DNA of 64,000 nucleotides from an uncultured Christensenella sp. (GCA_910583855.1 CAJTYL010000003.1:62001-126000); one strand, 5' to 3'; positions 8,322 through 16,066 are shown, counted from the first letter of the stretch. Made by a program: numbers and translations. The notes: a model not told the origin generated them from the letters alone.

Positions 8322-8534
8322 ATGGAAAAAATAAAATGTCCTATTTGTGGAACTTTAATTGATGACGATGATTATGTTCCTTGTCCTTATTGTGCGTGGG
8401 CTTATGTGGGCATAGAAGAAATATTAGACCCGAATGAAAGAGAAGCGTTTAATTTAATGTCTGTAAACGAGGCGAAGAAACTTCTTGCCGAGGGCAAAGA
8501 TAAATGGGGGAACCCGTCGCAAAAAAATAAATAA
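8322..8534 (+). CDS. Small cysteine-rich (zinc-ribbon-like) protein
   Basis: This 70-residue protein has two paired cysteine knuckles, CPICG (residues 6-10) and CPYC (about 21-24), as in small CPCC-type or zinc-ribbon proteins. The rest is an acidic helical tail with EAFNLMSVNEAKKLLAEGKDK. It starts 28 bp after gdhA with an AGAGG ribosome site and is followed by a terminator, so it may be co-transcribed with gdhA. No function is known. Confidence 0.75.
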   Translation: MEKIKCPICGTLIDDDDYVPCPYCAWAYVGIEEILDPNEREAFNLMSVNEAKKLLAEGKDKWGNPSQKNK

Positions 8535-8564
8535 TCTATTTTAAAGCACTTTATATACATTGAT

Positions 8565-8594
8565 AAAATACCCGCATAGTTTTGCGGGTATTTT
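8565..8594 (+). terminator. Intrinsic terminator
   Basis: An 11-bp perfect stem AAAATACCCGC (8565-8575) / GCGGGTATTTT (8584-8594) with an 8-nt loop. It separates the gdhA unit from the AEC carrier gene. Confidence 0.85.
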
Positions 8595-8599
8595 AATAT

Positions 8600-8628
8600 T
8601 TGACAATTATATGCATTTTTGTTAAACT
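8600..8628 (+). promoter_or_regulatory. Promoter of the AEC carrier gene
   Basis: TTGACA (8600-8605), a 17-bp spacer and a weaker TAAACT (8623-8628), 20 bp before the ATG at 8649. Confidence 0.6.
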
Positions 8629-8648
8629 TATCATAAAGTGGTGAAATT

Positions 8649-9749
8649 ATGTTAGACGTTCTTGTAACTTCCATAAACGCCGTGTTGCCTATAATTTTGT
8701 TAATTCTTTTAGGCTACCTTTTAAAGCGTTTTAAAGTTCTTAACGATAACTTCGTAAAAATTGGAAACAAGTTCGTCTTTAAAATCTGTCTGCCGTGTAT
8801 GCTTTTTATTAATATCTACGACGGGATGGACGGCTTTGCGGACATTCGTTGGGACGTGGTGATATATTCGGTAACGGCAATCTGTGTGATTTTCGGGTTG
8901 GGGCTAGTTACTGCAATTTTAACTACGAAAAAGCAGAGCAGACGCGGCGTAATTTTACAGTGTACTTTCAGAAGCAATTTCGCAATCATAGGGCTTGCAC
9001 TCGTTGAAAGCCTCGGTGGAGACAAAGGGCTTGCAAGTATAATTTCGGCGTTTTCTATTCCGATATTCAATATCTTGGCGGTAATTTCGTTAACTGTCTT
9101 TGCGGAAGCAGAGCCAATCGCAGGAGATGCGGTGGGTTGGACGGATGCAGTTAACGCAGGACAGACTGGGACAGAGCAACCATATTTGGAAGTAAAGACG
9201 GTTAAACCGAAGCACGGTATTAAAATTATTCTTCTTAATATCGTTAAAAACCCTTTGATTATAGGCGTGTTTATAGGATTGGTTTTCGTAGGTATACGCG
9301 AAATCGAACGTGCTTGTTGCAACGGGGAAGTGATTTTCAGTTTTAAAGAACATCTGAAATTTCTGTACACCTGCACGGGTAGTCTGAAAGCGATAGCGTC
9401 GCCTTTAGCATTGATAGTTCTGGGCGGGCAGTTCCGTTTTGATGCCGTGAAAGGAATGACGAAGGAAATAGTCGTAGGAACGGTATGGCGCGTTCTGCTT
9501 GCGCCGCTTATCGGTATAGGCGTTGCCGTTTTATTGAGTATGTATACTGATTTATTCACTTTCGGCGCGGACGTTTATCCCACGCTAATCGCCCTGTTCG
9601 GAACGCCCGTCGCTGTGTCAAGCGCAATTATGGCGGGAGAGATGAAGAGCGACGAACAGCTTGCAACGCAGCTCGTCGTGTGGACGAGCTTATATTCGAT
9701 CGCAACGATTTTCGTTACTGTGTTTATAGTCGGATTATTAACGGTGTGA
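8649..9749 (+). CDS. AEC family transporter (auxin efflux carrier / malate permease type)
   Basis: This 366-residue integral membrane carrier has about ten hydrophobic segments. It shows the family pattern of an N-terminal LLLGYLLKRF, then NKFVFKICLPCMLF, a charged cytoplasmic loop near the middle, and a C-terminal half with LALIVLGGQF and ALFGTPVAVSSAIMA. AEC carriers in bacteria export or exchange organic acids or auxin-like compounds; the substrate is unknown. The gene ends 3 bp before a pectinase gene, suggesting co-transcription. Confidence 0.88.
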   Translation: MLDVLVTSINAVLPIILLILLGYLLKRFKVLNDNFVKIGNKFVFKICLPCMLFINIYDGMDGFADIRWDVVIYSVTAICVIFGLGLVTAILTTKKQSRRGVILQCTFRSNFAIIGLALVESLGGDKGLASIISAFSIPIFNILAVISLTVFAEAEPIAGDAVGWTDAVNAGQTGTEQPYLEVKTVKPKHGIKIILLNIVKNPLIIGVFIGLVFVGIREIERACCNGEVIFSFKEHLKFLYTCTGSLKAIASPLALIVLGGQFRFDAVKGMTKEIVVGTVWRVLLAPLIGIGVAVLLSMYTDLFTFGADVYPTLIALFGTPVAVSSAIMAGEMKSDEQLATQLVVWTSLYSIATIFVTVFIVGLLTV

Positions 9750-9752
9750 TTT

Positions 9753-11288
9753 ATGAAAATTCTTGCAATTACTTCAAAAAGCGCAACTTTTGAATTGGAC
9801 AATCTGTCCCCGTATTTCAGCGGGAACGTATTTTTAATTGAGTTAAATGATAAACTCGTCCGTCAGGAAAACCGCAACGTTTTTTCGGTTTTCGGGCTTG
9901 CTCCGAACACGGATTACATATGTAAAGCGAACGGTGAAAGCGTTAAGTTCAGAACATTACAGTCAAATATCGAAATAAGCGTTATGAAATTCGGCGCTGT
10001 GGGCGACGGTATTCACGATGATACCGGCGCGTTTACCGCCGCAATGAACTGCTTGCCGGAAAATTCCGTTTTAACCGTGCCTGCGGGAAATTATTCAATA
10101 AAACCCGTGTTCATGAAGAGCGGGATAACGGTGTATCTTGAAAAGGGCGCAAAAGTATGCGCTGCCGCCGCCCGTAGCGATTATCCCGTTTTGTTGGGCG
10201 TGCTCGAAGGGATAAACTGCCGCCGCAATATAGGCACTTGGCAGGGTGAAGAGGCCGACTGTTTTGCTTCGGTCTTTACCGCTTACGAGCAGAATAATAT
10301 CTCCATTATCGGCGAGGGGGAAATCGATTGTGGAGCCGTACAGGGCGACTGGTACTTCAACCATAGGATTAAAAGAGGGGCGTGGCGACCCCGCGGATTA
10401 TTTTTTAACCGTTGCGACGGTGTTACCGTACTTGGCGTCACAGTTAGGAATACTCCGAGCTGGAACGTTCATCCTTATTTTTGCAACAACGTAAAACTGT
10501 ATGATTTGGTAATCGAAAACGCTTCCGACGCACCGACGACAGACGGCGTTGACCCTGACTGTTGCACGGGGGTTGAGATAGTCGGCGTAAAAATTGCAGT
10601 CGGTAATGACTGTATTGCTCTTAAATCCGGAACGTACGAATTTGCTAAAAGATACAAAACGCCCTGTAAAGACATAACGATAAGAAACTGCCTTATGCGC
10701 GAAGGGCAGGGCGGCGTGGTTTTCGGTAGCGAGATTTCGGGCGGTATTGAGGAAGTCAACGTTTCCAAATGTCTTTTTGAGGGAACTGAGCGTGGATTGA
10801 GAATTAAAACTTTGCGCGGTAGAGGAAGGATAGGCAAGTGTGACGGCGTAACTTTTTCTGATATAGTTATGAAAAACGTCAAGGTACCATTCGTTATCAA
10901 TATGTACTACAATTCAGATGACGAATCGGGGCACAACGAATACGTTTGGACAACCGAGAAACTTCCCGTTGACGACAGAACTCCGCAGATAGGTTCTTTC
11001 GTGTTTAAAGATATGGTTTGCACGGGCGTTGCTTACTCGGCGGCGGTTTTCCACGGCTTGCCCGAATCGCCGATAAAGAGTATTACGTTCGACCATGTAA
11101 GTTTTACATATAATGAAAACGCCGAAGAGGGCTACCCGGTAATGCAGGAGAAAAAGTTTGCGGTAAAAAACCAGGGGCTTGATTTCAGATTCGTTGAACG
11201 GGTGCTTTTGAAAAACGTCGTAATAAGCGGACAAATAGGAGAGCCCGTTTTAACACAGGATGTCAAAAAAATTGCGATAACAAAATAA
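9753..11288 (+). CDS. Glycoside hydrolase family 28 protein (polygalacturonase-like), cytoplasmic
   Basis: This 511-residue GH28 right-handed beta-helix hydrolase acts on galacturonic-acid polymers or oligomers. A small N-terminal beta domain (about 1-70) precedes the typical entry FGAVGDGIHDDTGAF. Catalytic acids are visible in TTDGVDPD and GNDCIALKSG, followed by GGVVFGSE and the RGLRIKT strand. The usual second-site GHG is FGS, as in exo-acting members. There is no signal peptide, so it probably works inside the cell on imported oligogalacturonides. It sits directly behind the AEC carrier. Confidence 0.9.
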   Translation: MKILAITSKSATFELDNLSPYFSGNVFLIELNDKLVRQENRNVFSVFGLAPNTDYICKANGESVKFRTLQSNIEISVMKFGAVGDGIHDDTGAFTAAMNCLPENSVLTVPAGNYSIKPVFMKSGITVYLEKGAKVCAAAARSDYPVLLGVLEGINCRRNIGTWQGEEADCFASVFTAYEQNNISIIGEGEIDCGAVQGDWYFNHRIKRGAWRPRGLFFNRCDGVTVLGVTVRNTPSWNVHPYFCNNVKLYDLVIENASDAPTTDGVDPDCCTGVEIVGVKIAVGNDCIALKSGTYEFAKRYKTPCKDITIRNCLMREGQGGVVFGSEISGGIEEVNVSKCLFEGTERGLRIKTLRGRGRIGKCDGVTFSDIVMKNVKVPFVINMYYNSDDESGHNEYVWTTEKLPVDDRTPQIGSFVFKDMVCTGVAYSAAVFHGLPESPIKSITFDHVSFTYNENAEEGYPVMQEKKFAVKNQGLDFRFVERVLLKNVVISGQIGEPVLTQDVKKIAITK

Positions 11289-11322
11289 AAAGCTAAACGT
11301 TTTCGGTCCATTATATTGGAAC

Positions 11323-11362
11323 AAAAAGCAAGGAGAGATAGTTTATAAGAGCCTTGCTTTTT
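11323..11362 (+). terminator. Terminator whose 3' arm carries the next promoter's -35 box
   Basis: AAAAAGCAAGG (11323-11333) pairs with CCTTGCTTTTT (11352-11362). The same 11-bp stem occurs at 43469-43508. Confidence 0.8.
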
Positions 11363-11382
11363 ATATGCCGTAAAGATATATA
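11354..11382 (+). promoter_or_regulatory. Promoter overlapping a terminator
   Basis: TTGCTT (11354-11359), a 17-bp spacer and TATATA (11377-11382). The -35 box lies in the 3' arm of the terminator. The untranslated region 11387-11409 is nearly identical to 43536-43558. Confidence 0.45.
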
Positions 11383-11413
11383 TCTACGATAAACGGTAAT
11401 TTAACGGAGAATT

Positions 11414-11926
11414 ATGATAGTTTTAATTACGGGAACAACTCACACGGGAAAGACCGTATTGGCACAAAAATTGTTGGAAAAGTATAAATTTCCCTATCTT
11501 TCTATCGACCTATTAAAAATGGGTTTGATAAGAAGCAATCAAACTAAAATAAGCGTAACTGATGACGAAAAACTAACGCCGTATATTTGGGGAATAATTA
11601 AAGAAATAATCAAAACGGCAATAGAAAACGAGCAAAATCTTATTGTGGAAGGTTGTTACATACCATTTGATTGGGCAAAAGAGTTTAATAAAGAGTATTT
11701 GTTGAAAATCAAATACTTTTGCTTAATTATGAGCAAAGACTATATACAAAAGCATTTTTCCGATATTTTAGCAAATGAAAGTATAGTTGAACAAAGACTT
11801 ACAAGCGGCGATTTGGTACAGGGAAATCTTATTAAAGAAAATGAAAGCAATTTACAAATGTGCAAAAAATACGGACTAAACTGCATTTTGATAGATACAG
11901 AATATAAAGTTGATATTGAATTATAA
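11414..11926 (+). CDS. Small P-loop kinase-like protein
   Basis: This 170-residue protein has a Walker A loop at the N-terminus (LITGTTHTGKTVLA). A second acidic motif follows, DLLKMGLIR around residue 36, and later NLIVEGCYIPFDW, a layout seen in small nucleotide or metabolite kinases of the AAA_33/zeta-toxin type. The substrate is unknown. The base composition is more AT-rich than its neighbours. It stands alone between two terminators, and its upstream region is shared with the monooxygenase-like gene at 43565. Together these suggest a separately acquired gene. Confidence 0.75.
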   Translation: MIVLITGTTHTGKTVLAQKLLEKYKFPYLSIDLLKMGLIRSNQTKISVTDDEKLTPYIWGIIKEIIKTAIENEQNLIVEGCYIPFDWAKEFNKEYLLKIKYFCLIMSKDYIQKHFSDILANESIVEQRLTSGDLVQGNLIKENESNLQMCKKYGLNCILIDTEYKVDIEL

Positions 11927-11962
11927 ATTTCAATTTATTGCTATAACAAATTAGAATATGCA

Positions 11963-12000
11963 GCCCGCTACTTCGATTGCGATGTAGCGGGCCATTTTTT
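11963..12000 (+). terminator. Terminator after the small kinase gene
   Basis: GCCCGCTAC (11963-11971) pairs with GTAGCGGGC (11984-11992), followed by a T run. Confidence 0.85.
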
Positions 12001-12039
12001 GTCCAAAGAAAAAAACTATCATAAATGTTACTTTTTTAT

Positions 12040-12068
12040 TTGACATTTGCCAGCTCTCTGATTATAAT
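12040..12068 (+). promoter_or_regulatory. Consensus promoter of the TetR/ABC operon
   Basis: TTGACA (12040-12045), a 17-bp spacer and TATAAT (12063-12068), a perfect sigma-A match 45 bp before the TetR start. Strong promoters before a repressor gene are often autoregulated. I see no clear palindromic operator. Confidence 0.85.
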
Positions 12069-12112
12069 TAAAACAGATGTTGCAAAACAATAGTTTTAGA
12101 TATGGAGAAATT

Positions 12113-12691
12113 ATGCCACCCAAAGCAAAGTTTACGAAGAAAGAAATTATAGCTGCTGCATTCGAGATAGTCCGTTTGAGCGGATTCGATGCGTTAACCG
12201 CCCGCTCGCTTGCCGATAAACTCGGCAGCTCGCCACGTCCTATTTTTACCGTTTTCAGCTGTATGGAGGAAGTGCAGGAAGAGGTTAAAACGGCAGCAAG
12301 AAAGTTATATGAACAATATGAGGATGAGGAGATGTGCGGAGAAAAACCTTTTAGGGGTTCCGGTATAGGTTACATCCGTTTTTCCGCCGAGCAACCAAAG
12401 CTTTTTCAGCTTTTGTTTATGCGTGAAATTAACGCTGTACCGAACTTGGATACTGTTTTAAGCGTAATTGACGATTATTATGAAAAAATTATCGACTCAA
12501 TCCGTACGGGTTACGGGTTCAGTAACGAAACGGCAAAAGAAATTTATTTGCATATGTGGATATATTCTCACGGAATTGCTACGCTTTTGGCAACAAAAGT
12601 TTGCACCTTTTCAAGGGAAGAAATTTCGGATATGCTGACTAACGTAGGTACAAGCATAATAAGAAAATATAAAACGGAGGGCAAGCAATGA
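12113..12691 (+). CDS. TetR-family transcriptional regulator
   Basis: This is a 192-residue one-component regulator. The N-terminal helix-turn-helix domain (about residues 5-50) includes KKEIIAAAFEIVRLSGFDALTARSLADKLGSS. The rest is the helical ligand-binding and dimer domain. I chose the ATG at 12113 because a GGAG ribosome site lies just upstream; the longer frame from 12077 would add 12 residues without one. Its stop overlaps the ATPase start (ATGA), so it very likely controls the exporter encoded next. The ligand is unknown. Confidence 0.9.
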   Translation: MPPKAKFTKKEIIAAAFEIVRLSGFDALTARSLADKLGSSPRPIFTVFSCMEEVQEEVKTAARKLYEQYEDEEMCGEKPFRGSGIGYIRFSAEQPKLFQLLFMREINAVPNLDTVLSVIDDYYEKIIDSIRTGYGFSNETAKEIYLHMWIYSHGIATLLATKVCTFSREEISDMLTNVGTSIIRKYKTEGKQ

Positions 12692-13375
12692 TTAAGGCGG
12701 AAAACGTGGTAAAAACGTATAACGGCGGTAAAACGGAGGTACTTAAAGGCGTTTCGCTTGAAGTAAAAGAAGGAGAAAAGATGGCTATCCTCGGTGCTTC
12801 GGGGTCGGGTAAATCAACTCTTTTAAGCGTACTTTCGGGGCTTGAACGTGTCGACAGCGGCAAAATTATGTATGGAGAACGCGAACTCTCTTCAATGACG
12901 GAAAAACAGCTTACGGAATTCAGAAGAAATACCGTTGGTTTTATATTTCAGCAATACAATCTGTTGCCGCATTTAAGCGTAGAAAACAACGTTAAAATGG
13001 GTGCAGACCTTGTAGGCAACAAAGAGTTCCGTGAAATTATTAAGGCGGTAGGACTTGAAAGCAAGCTTAAAAATAAACCCTCCGAACTTTCGGGGGGGGG
13101 AGCAACAACGCGTATGTATTGCGCGTGCGCTTGCAAAACTTCCAAAGGTTTTGTTTCTTGACGAGCCTACGGGCGCTCTCGACGAAAAAACGGGCAGAGA
13201 AGTTCTTGATTATATTATTAAAATGCAGAAGAAAAACGGATTTACGACGGTTATGGTTACGCACAACACCAACATAGCGGAAACAGCTGATACCGTAATT
13301 CAAATGAATAGCGGCATTATTACAAATATTTATAAAAATGCAACCCCGAAAACGGCGTATGAAATAGGTTGGTAA
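12688..13375 (+). pseudogene. ABC transporter ATPase (LolD/MacB type), frameshifted in a G9 tract
   Basis: Two overlapping frames together give one ATPase of about 229 residues: Walker A GASGSGKST, Q-loop FIFQQYNLLPH, signature LSGGEQQR, Walker B VLFLDEPTGALD and the switch His in VMVTHNT. The frame breaks exactly at the signature. The first frame reads SELSGGG and then runs to a stop at 13161; the second resumes with GEQQRV. The cause is nine G residues at 13092-13100 where eight would keep the frame. Either the gene is switched off in this cell, it is phase-variable by slippage, or the base is a sequencing error. It lies between its TetR regulator and its permease. Confidence 0.85.
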
Positions 13376-13378
13376 GCA

Positions 13379-14524
13379 ATGGTAATAAGTTTAAAAGACA
13401 GTTTAAAGCTGTTTGGTATAATGATAGTAGTTTTTTGCGCAGTATTTGTTTGTACGTTTTTTCTGAATTTTTATTTAGATGCGATTGCCTTTAAAGATAG
13501 CGTTTTGCCCGACCAACAGGCTTTATACGACGCGCAACTTGCAACGGCAAAAGTGGTGTGTGCGATAAGCGGCGGATTCCTTGCCTTGATTGCCGTAATA
13601 ATGGTTATTTTCTACATAAAACTTTATATCGACGGGCATATGCAGCAGCTTGGAATACTTAAAGCTATGGGCTGGTCAAACTCACGTATTGCAATTCGGT
13701 TTTGGGTGTTCGGGCTAAGCGTGTTAATCGGCGCCGCTTTAGGATTTGGAGCAGGGCATATTGCTATGCCGTTTATTTATAATGGATTGACAATAGATTC
13801 TCTCGATATAGAAATTAACTTTCACTGGTCGCTTTTGGTTTGGCTGGTAGTTGTCCCTTCAGCGCTCTATTCGTTGCTTTCCTGCGGATTTGCCTACCTT
13901 GCGTTGCGTTGCACCGCAAACGATATGTTAAAGGGGAGAACAGAGATAAAATTAAAAAAACGTAAGGGAAAACCTGCAAAAAGCGGCAAGGACAGGCCTT
14001 TTTTGATTGAAACGTGCCTTAAAACGCTTGGCGAAAAAAAATTGCTCGTCTTTTTCGTAGCGTTTGCCTGTTTCTGCTTTTCCTCCATGGTACAGATGGG
14101 TGCGTCAATGAAGCAGCTATCTAACGAAACTATGGGGCTTATGATTTTGATTATAGGTATCGTGCTTGCCGTAACTACGATGTTTATGGCGGTTACGTCA
14201 CTCATAAAAAGTAATTTAAAAAACATATCTATGATGAAGGTTTTCGGATATTCCGTGAAGGAGTGCGCCTTGTCCGTATTCGGCGGTTTCGTTCCCTTTG
14301 CTTTTCTGGGTTTTGCTGTCGGTACGGCGTACCAATACGGACTTTTAAGCTTAATGGTGAATATAGTTTATAAAGATATAGGGGGGATGCCCGATTATAG
14401 CTTTAACATTCCCGTTTTCTTTATAACGCTTGCATGTTTTATCGTGCTTTACGGCGCGGTTATGGTTGTGTATTCGTTTAAACTGAGTAAGGTCTCGGTA
14501 AAGGAAGTTATGCTTGAAAATTAA
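13379..14524 (+). CDS. ABC transporter permease, FtsX domain
   Basis: This 381-residue membrane protein works with the ATPase just upstream. It shows an FtsX-like layout. A first membrane segment lies near residue 13-32, then a segment with IYIDG-type loop LGILKAMGWSNSRIAIRF (about 95-112). After a second half there is a matching ISMMKVFGYSVKECALSVF loop (about 283-300) and a C-terminal LSKVSVKEVML. Such MacB/YknZ-type exporters move lipids, peptides or drugs, or act as bacitracin-type resistance pumps. The large extracellular domain of MacB is absent, so the mechanism is uncertain. Confidence 0.85.
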   Translation: MVISLKDSLKLFGIMIVVFCAVFVCTFFLNFYLDAIAFKDSVLPDQQALYDAQLATAKVVCAISGGFLALIAVIMVIFYIKLYIDGHMQQLGILKAMGWSNSRIAIRFWVFGLSVLIGAALGFGAGHIAMPFIYNGLTIDSLDIEINFHWSLLVWLVVVPSALYSLLSCGFAYLALRCTANDMLKGRTEIKLKKRKGKPAKSGKDRPFLIETCLKTLGEKKLLVFFVAFACFCFSSMVQMGASMKQLSNETMGLMILIIGIVLAVTTMFMAVTSLIKSNLKNISMMKVFGYSVKECALSVFGGFVPFAFLGFAVGTAYQYGLLSLMVNIVYKDIGGMPDYSFNIPVFFITLACFIVLYGAVMVVYSFKLSKVSVKEVMLEN

Positions 14525-14539
14525 ACAATATAATACTAA

Positions 14540-14571
14540 TAAGCGCGGCTGACCTTCGTCAGCCGCGCTTA
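14540..14571. terminator. Bidirectional hairpin between convergent genes
   Basis: A 14-bp perfect stem TAAGCGCGGCTGAC / GTCAGCCGCGCTTA around CTTC. T runs on either side are short. It lies between the permease stop and the stop of the minus-strand lipoprotein. Confidence 0.75.
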
Positions 14572-14589
14572 TTGGAATTGCAATGAGAG

Positions 14590-15663
14590 TTAAAAAGTTT
14601 CGTTCTGCCACTTAATTGATAGATATATTGGCAAAATCAGACCGTTGCCGCGAGGGTATTTCAATAGCTTACCGTCACCGAACTCACTTTTATTTATTAA
14701 GGTGCGTTCGACGTGGGTTTCGCCGATATTTTGACCGCTTTTAACGGTGTATTCTTCTTCGATGACGGCATATTCGCAATTTACACCAACTGTGTGCGTA
14801 ATTTCACTTTCGGATTTTGCTATTTCGGTAGATTTGATAAGTTCGCCGTTTGAACCGAATTCCAATATTTTAACACCCGTCAGGTAGTCGAGGTATTTAA
14901 AATTTACTTTAACGTAGGAGTCAAACTTTTCTTCGTATCCTTCCATATGGCTATTATAGCGTGTGTCCGACAAATTTTGTTTGGCGGAAGTGGAAGTCGA
15001 GCTGCCTAAGTTATTAAGGTTATATCCTGCGCAGTTTCTGCAAGAATACGTTTGAGTTTCTTCGTTTAGGTACACCCAATCGACAACGGCTACCGCGTCA
15101 ATCAATTCATATGTATAGTAAATGGTATCTTCAAGCTCGTAACTTATATTGCTGAACTTTGTTTTGCTGTCAGCAAATACGTTTGCACCCGCATTGCTTG
15201 AATAAACTTTAAGATTATTGTCGTAGGTAATAACTGCATAGTCTGCAATCGCCTCGTTGCTATCTAAAGGCTTGTTGAACTCCTCTATCTGTTCGTTGTC
15301 TTTATCATAGAACGTAAGATAGAAACCGTACAATATTGGCTCGTCAAAACCTTTATAAGAAGTAATATCAAGCACGGCATCGTGCGCTGGCATTTCAAAA
15401 GTAAATTGCCAATATTCGTCTTGTGCGCTTTTGGTTTTTACCAACTGTTCAAGATCGAGTGAAGCCTTTATGCCTTCGTAAGGTTTAATTTTTACTTTTA
15501 CCGTAACTTCTTCGCCGGCTTTGTACGTTTCGTTCAGATTTTCGTACAATAATGCGCTGCCGTTTACTGCAAGAGCGTATTGCTTTTCATTAGCGCAAGC
15601 CGTTAAACCACACGATAACAGCGTTATACAAAGCGAATAAATAATTACAAATACTTTTTTCAT
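14590..15663 (-). CDS. Uncharacterised lipoprotein
   Basis: This 357-residue secreted lipoprotein has a KK start, a hydrophobic stretch and the lipobox GLTAC, with the lipidated Cys at residue 23. The next section (about 30-110) is beta-rich and reads like an extracellular repeat domain (YKAGEEVTVKVKIKPYEG... FEMPAHDAVLDI), similar to the bacterial repeat domains found in Clostridia surface proteins. The rest is not recognised and contains one CRNC pair. I chose the ATG at 15663 because AAGGGA lies upstream and the signal peptide begins there. It follows tRNA-Arg and a terminator-bearing leader on the same strand. Confidence 0.75.
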   Translation of the reverse strand: MKKVFVIIYSLCITLLSCGLTACANEKQYALAVNGSALLYENLNETYKAGEEVTVKVKIKPYEGIKASLDLEQLVKTKSAQDEYWQFTFEMPAHDAVLDITSYKGFDEPILYGFYLTFYDKDNEQIEEFNKPLDSNEAIADYAVITYDNNLKVYSSNAGANVFADSKTKFSNISYELEDTIYYTYELIDAVAVVDWVYLNEETQTYSCRNCAGYNLNNLGSSTSTSAKQNLSDTRYNSHMEGYEEKFDSYVKVNFKYLDYLTGVKILEFGSNGELIKSTEIAKSESEITHTVGVNCEYAVIEEEYTVKSGQNIGETHVERTLINKSEFGDGKLLKYPRGNGLILPIYLSIKWQNETF

Positions 15664-15679
15664 AATATATCCCTTAATT

Positions 15680-15708
15680 AAAAAAGCGTGTTCCATTGAG
15701 AAACACGC
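15680..15708 (-). terminator. Intrinsic terminator directly before the lipoprotein gene
   Basis: On the minus strand GCGTGTT (15708-15702) pairs with AACACGC (15692-15686), followed by a T6 run. It lies about 17 bp before the lipoprotein start. Its loop contains one arm of a competing hairpin. Confidence 0.75.
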
Positions 15709-15825
15709 CGAAAAACGCACCTCTCAATGTTGCGAACATCTTTTCCACGAAAAGGCGAGAGTACGTTTTTACCGAAGGACTCCTTTTCGAGGGTATACGG
15801 TTCAAAACTTAATAGAGTGTTCAGG
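15694..15825 (-). promoter_or_regulatory. Structured leader between tRNA-Arg and the lipoprotein gene
   Basis: On the minus strand an 8-bp helix CGAAAAGG (15789-15782) / CCTTTTCG (15755-15748) encloses 26 nt. A small hairpin ATGTT/AACAT follows. Then CATTGAGA (15729-15722) can pair with TCTCAATG (15701-15694). This last helix cannot coexist with the terminator at 15708-15686, so it behaves like an antiterminator. I see no separate promoter, so the leader probably comes from the tRNA-Arg transcript. The class is not recognised. Confidence 0.45.
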
Positions 15826-15828
15826 TGG

Positions 15829-15900
15829 TGTTCCCGCCGAGAGTCGAACTCGAATCTATGCCTTAGGAGGGCACTATTCTATCCATTGAACTACGGAAAC
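15829..15900 (-). tRNA. tRNA-Arg (CCT)
   Basis: On the minus strand the acceptor stem GTTTCCG pairs with CGGGAAC (one G-U pair). The anticodon loop CTCCTAA gives anticodon CCT, reading AGG. The T-loop region TTCGAGTTCGA is normal. The discriminator A is at 15829 and the CCA is encoded at 15828-15826. Confidence 0.95.
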
Positions 15901-15926
15901 AAATTGAAATAAATTTTATACCAAAA

Positions 15927-15955
15927 ATTATACCAATTTTATATTAAGTTGTCAA
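15927..15955 (-). promoter_or_regulatory. Consensus promoter of tRNA-Arg
   Basis: On the minus strand TTGACA (15955-15950), a 17-bp spacer and TATAAT (15932-15927). Confidence 0.85.
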
Positions 15956-15965
15956 GTCGGCTGAA

Positions 15966-15998
15966 AAACAGCCATTTTAGCCCCGTTTTGGGCTGTTT
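15966..15998. terminator. Bidirectional terminator-like hairpin
   Basis: AAACAGCC (15966-15973) pairs with GGCTGTTT (15991-15998); an alternative AGCCC/GGGCT stem lies inside. There are T or A runs on both sides. It probably ends transcription from rpsT. Confidence 0.6.
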
Positions 15999-16013
15999 TT
16001 GCCCGTTTTAGGT

Positions 16014-16066
16014 GGATATACCGCACGCTTAGGAGGGGGCTGTTATATCCATTTAACTACGGAAGC
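16014..16066 (-). pseudogene. Decayed partial copy of tRNA-Arg (CCT)
   Basis: On the minus strand this region starts like the intact tRNA-Arg 110 bp away: CTTCCGTAGTT, then ATGGATA and the anticodon part CCCTCCTAAG. After that the match stops: the anticodon stem has mismatches and the T arm and 3' acceptor strand are absent. The remnant now forms a GGATATA / TATATCC hairpin (16014-16020 with 16044-16050). I call it a tRNA remnant; a new RNA function cannot be excluded. Confidence 0.6.

Noticed and set aside
8816..9559. 247-residue reading frame on the minus strand
   Set aside because: It is antisense to the AEC carrier gene, without a ribosome site or recognisable domain.
11323..12000. Integron-type gene cassette with attC sites
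   Set aside because: The flanking hairpins work as ordinary terminators and lack the core-site pattern of attC; no integrase is in the window.
13086..13110. Programmed ribosomal frameshift in the ABC ATPase
   Set aside because: The G run is not a standard slippery heptamer and no stimulatory stem or upstream site is evident; slippage during replication or a sequencing error is simpler.
15727..15912. 61-residue plus-strand reading frame
   Set aside because: It overlaps tRNA-Arg and the structured leader on the other strand and has no ribosome site.
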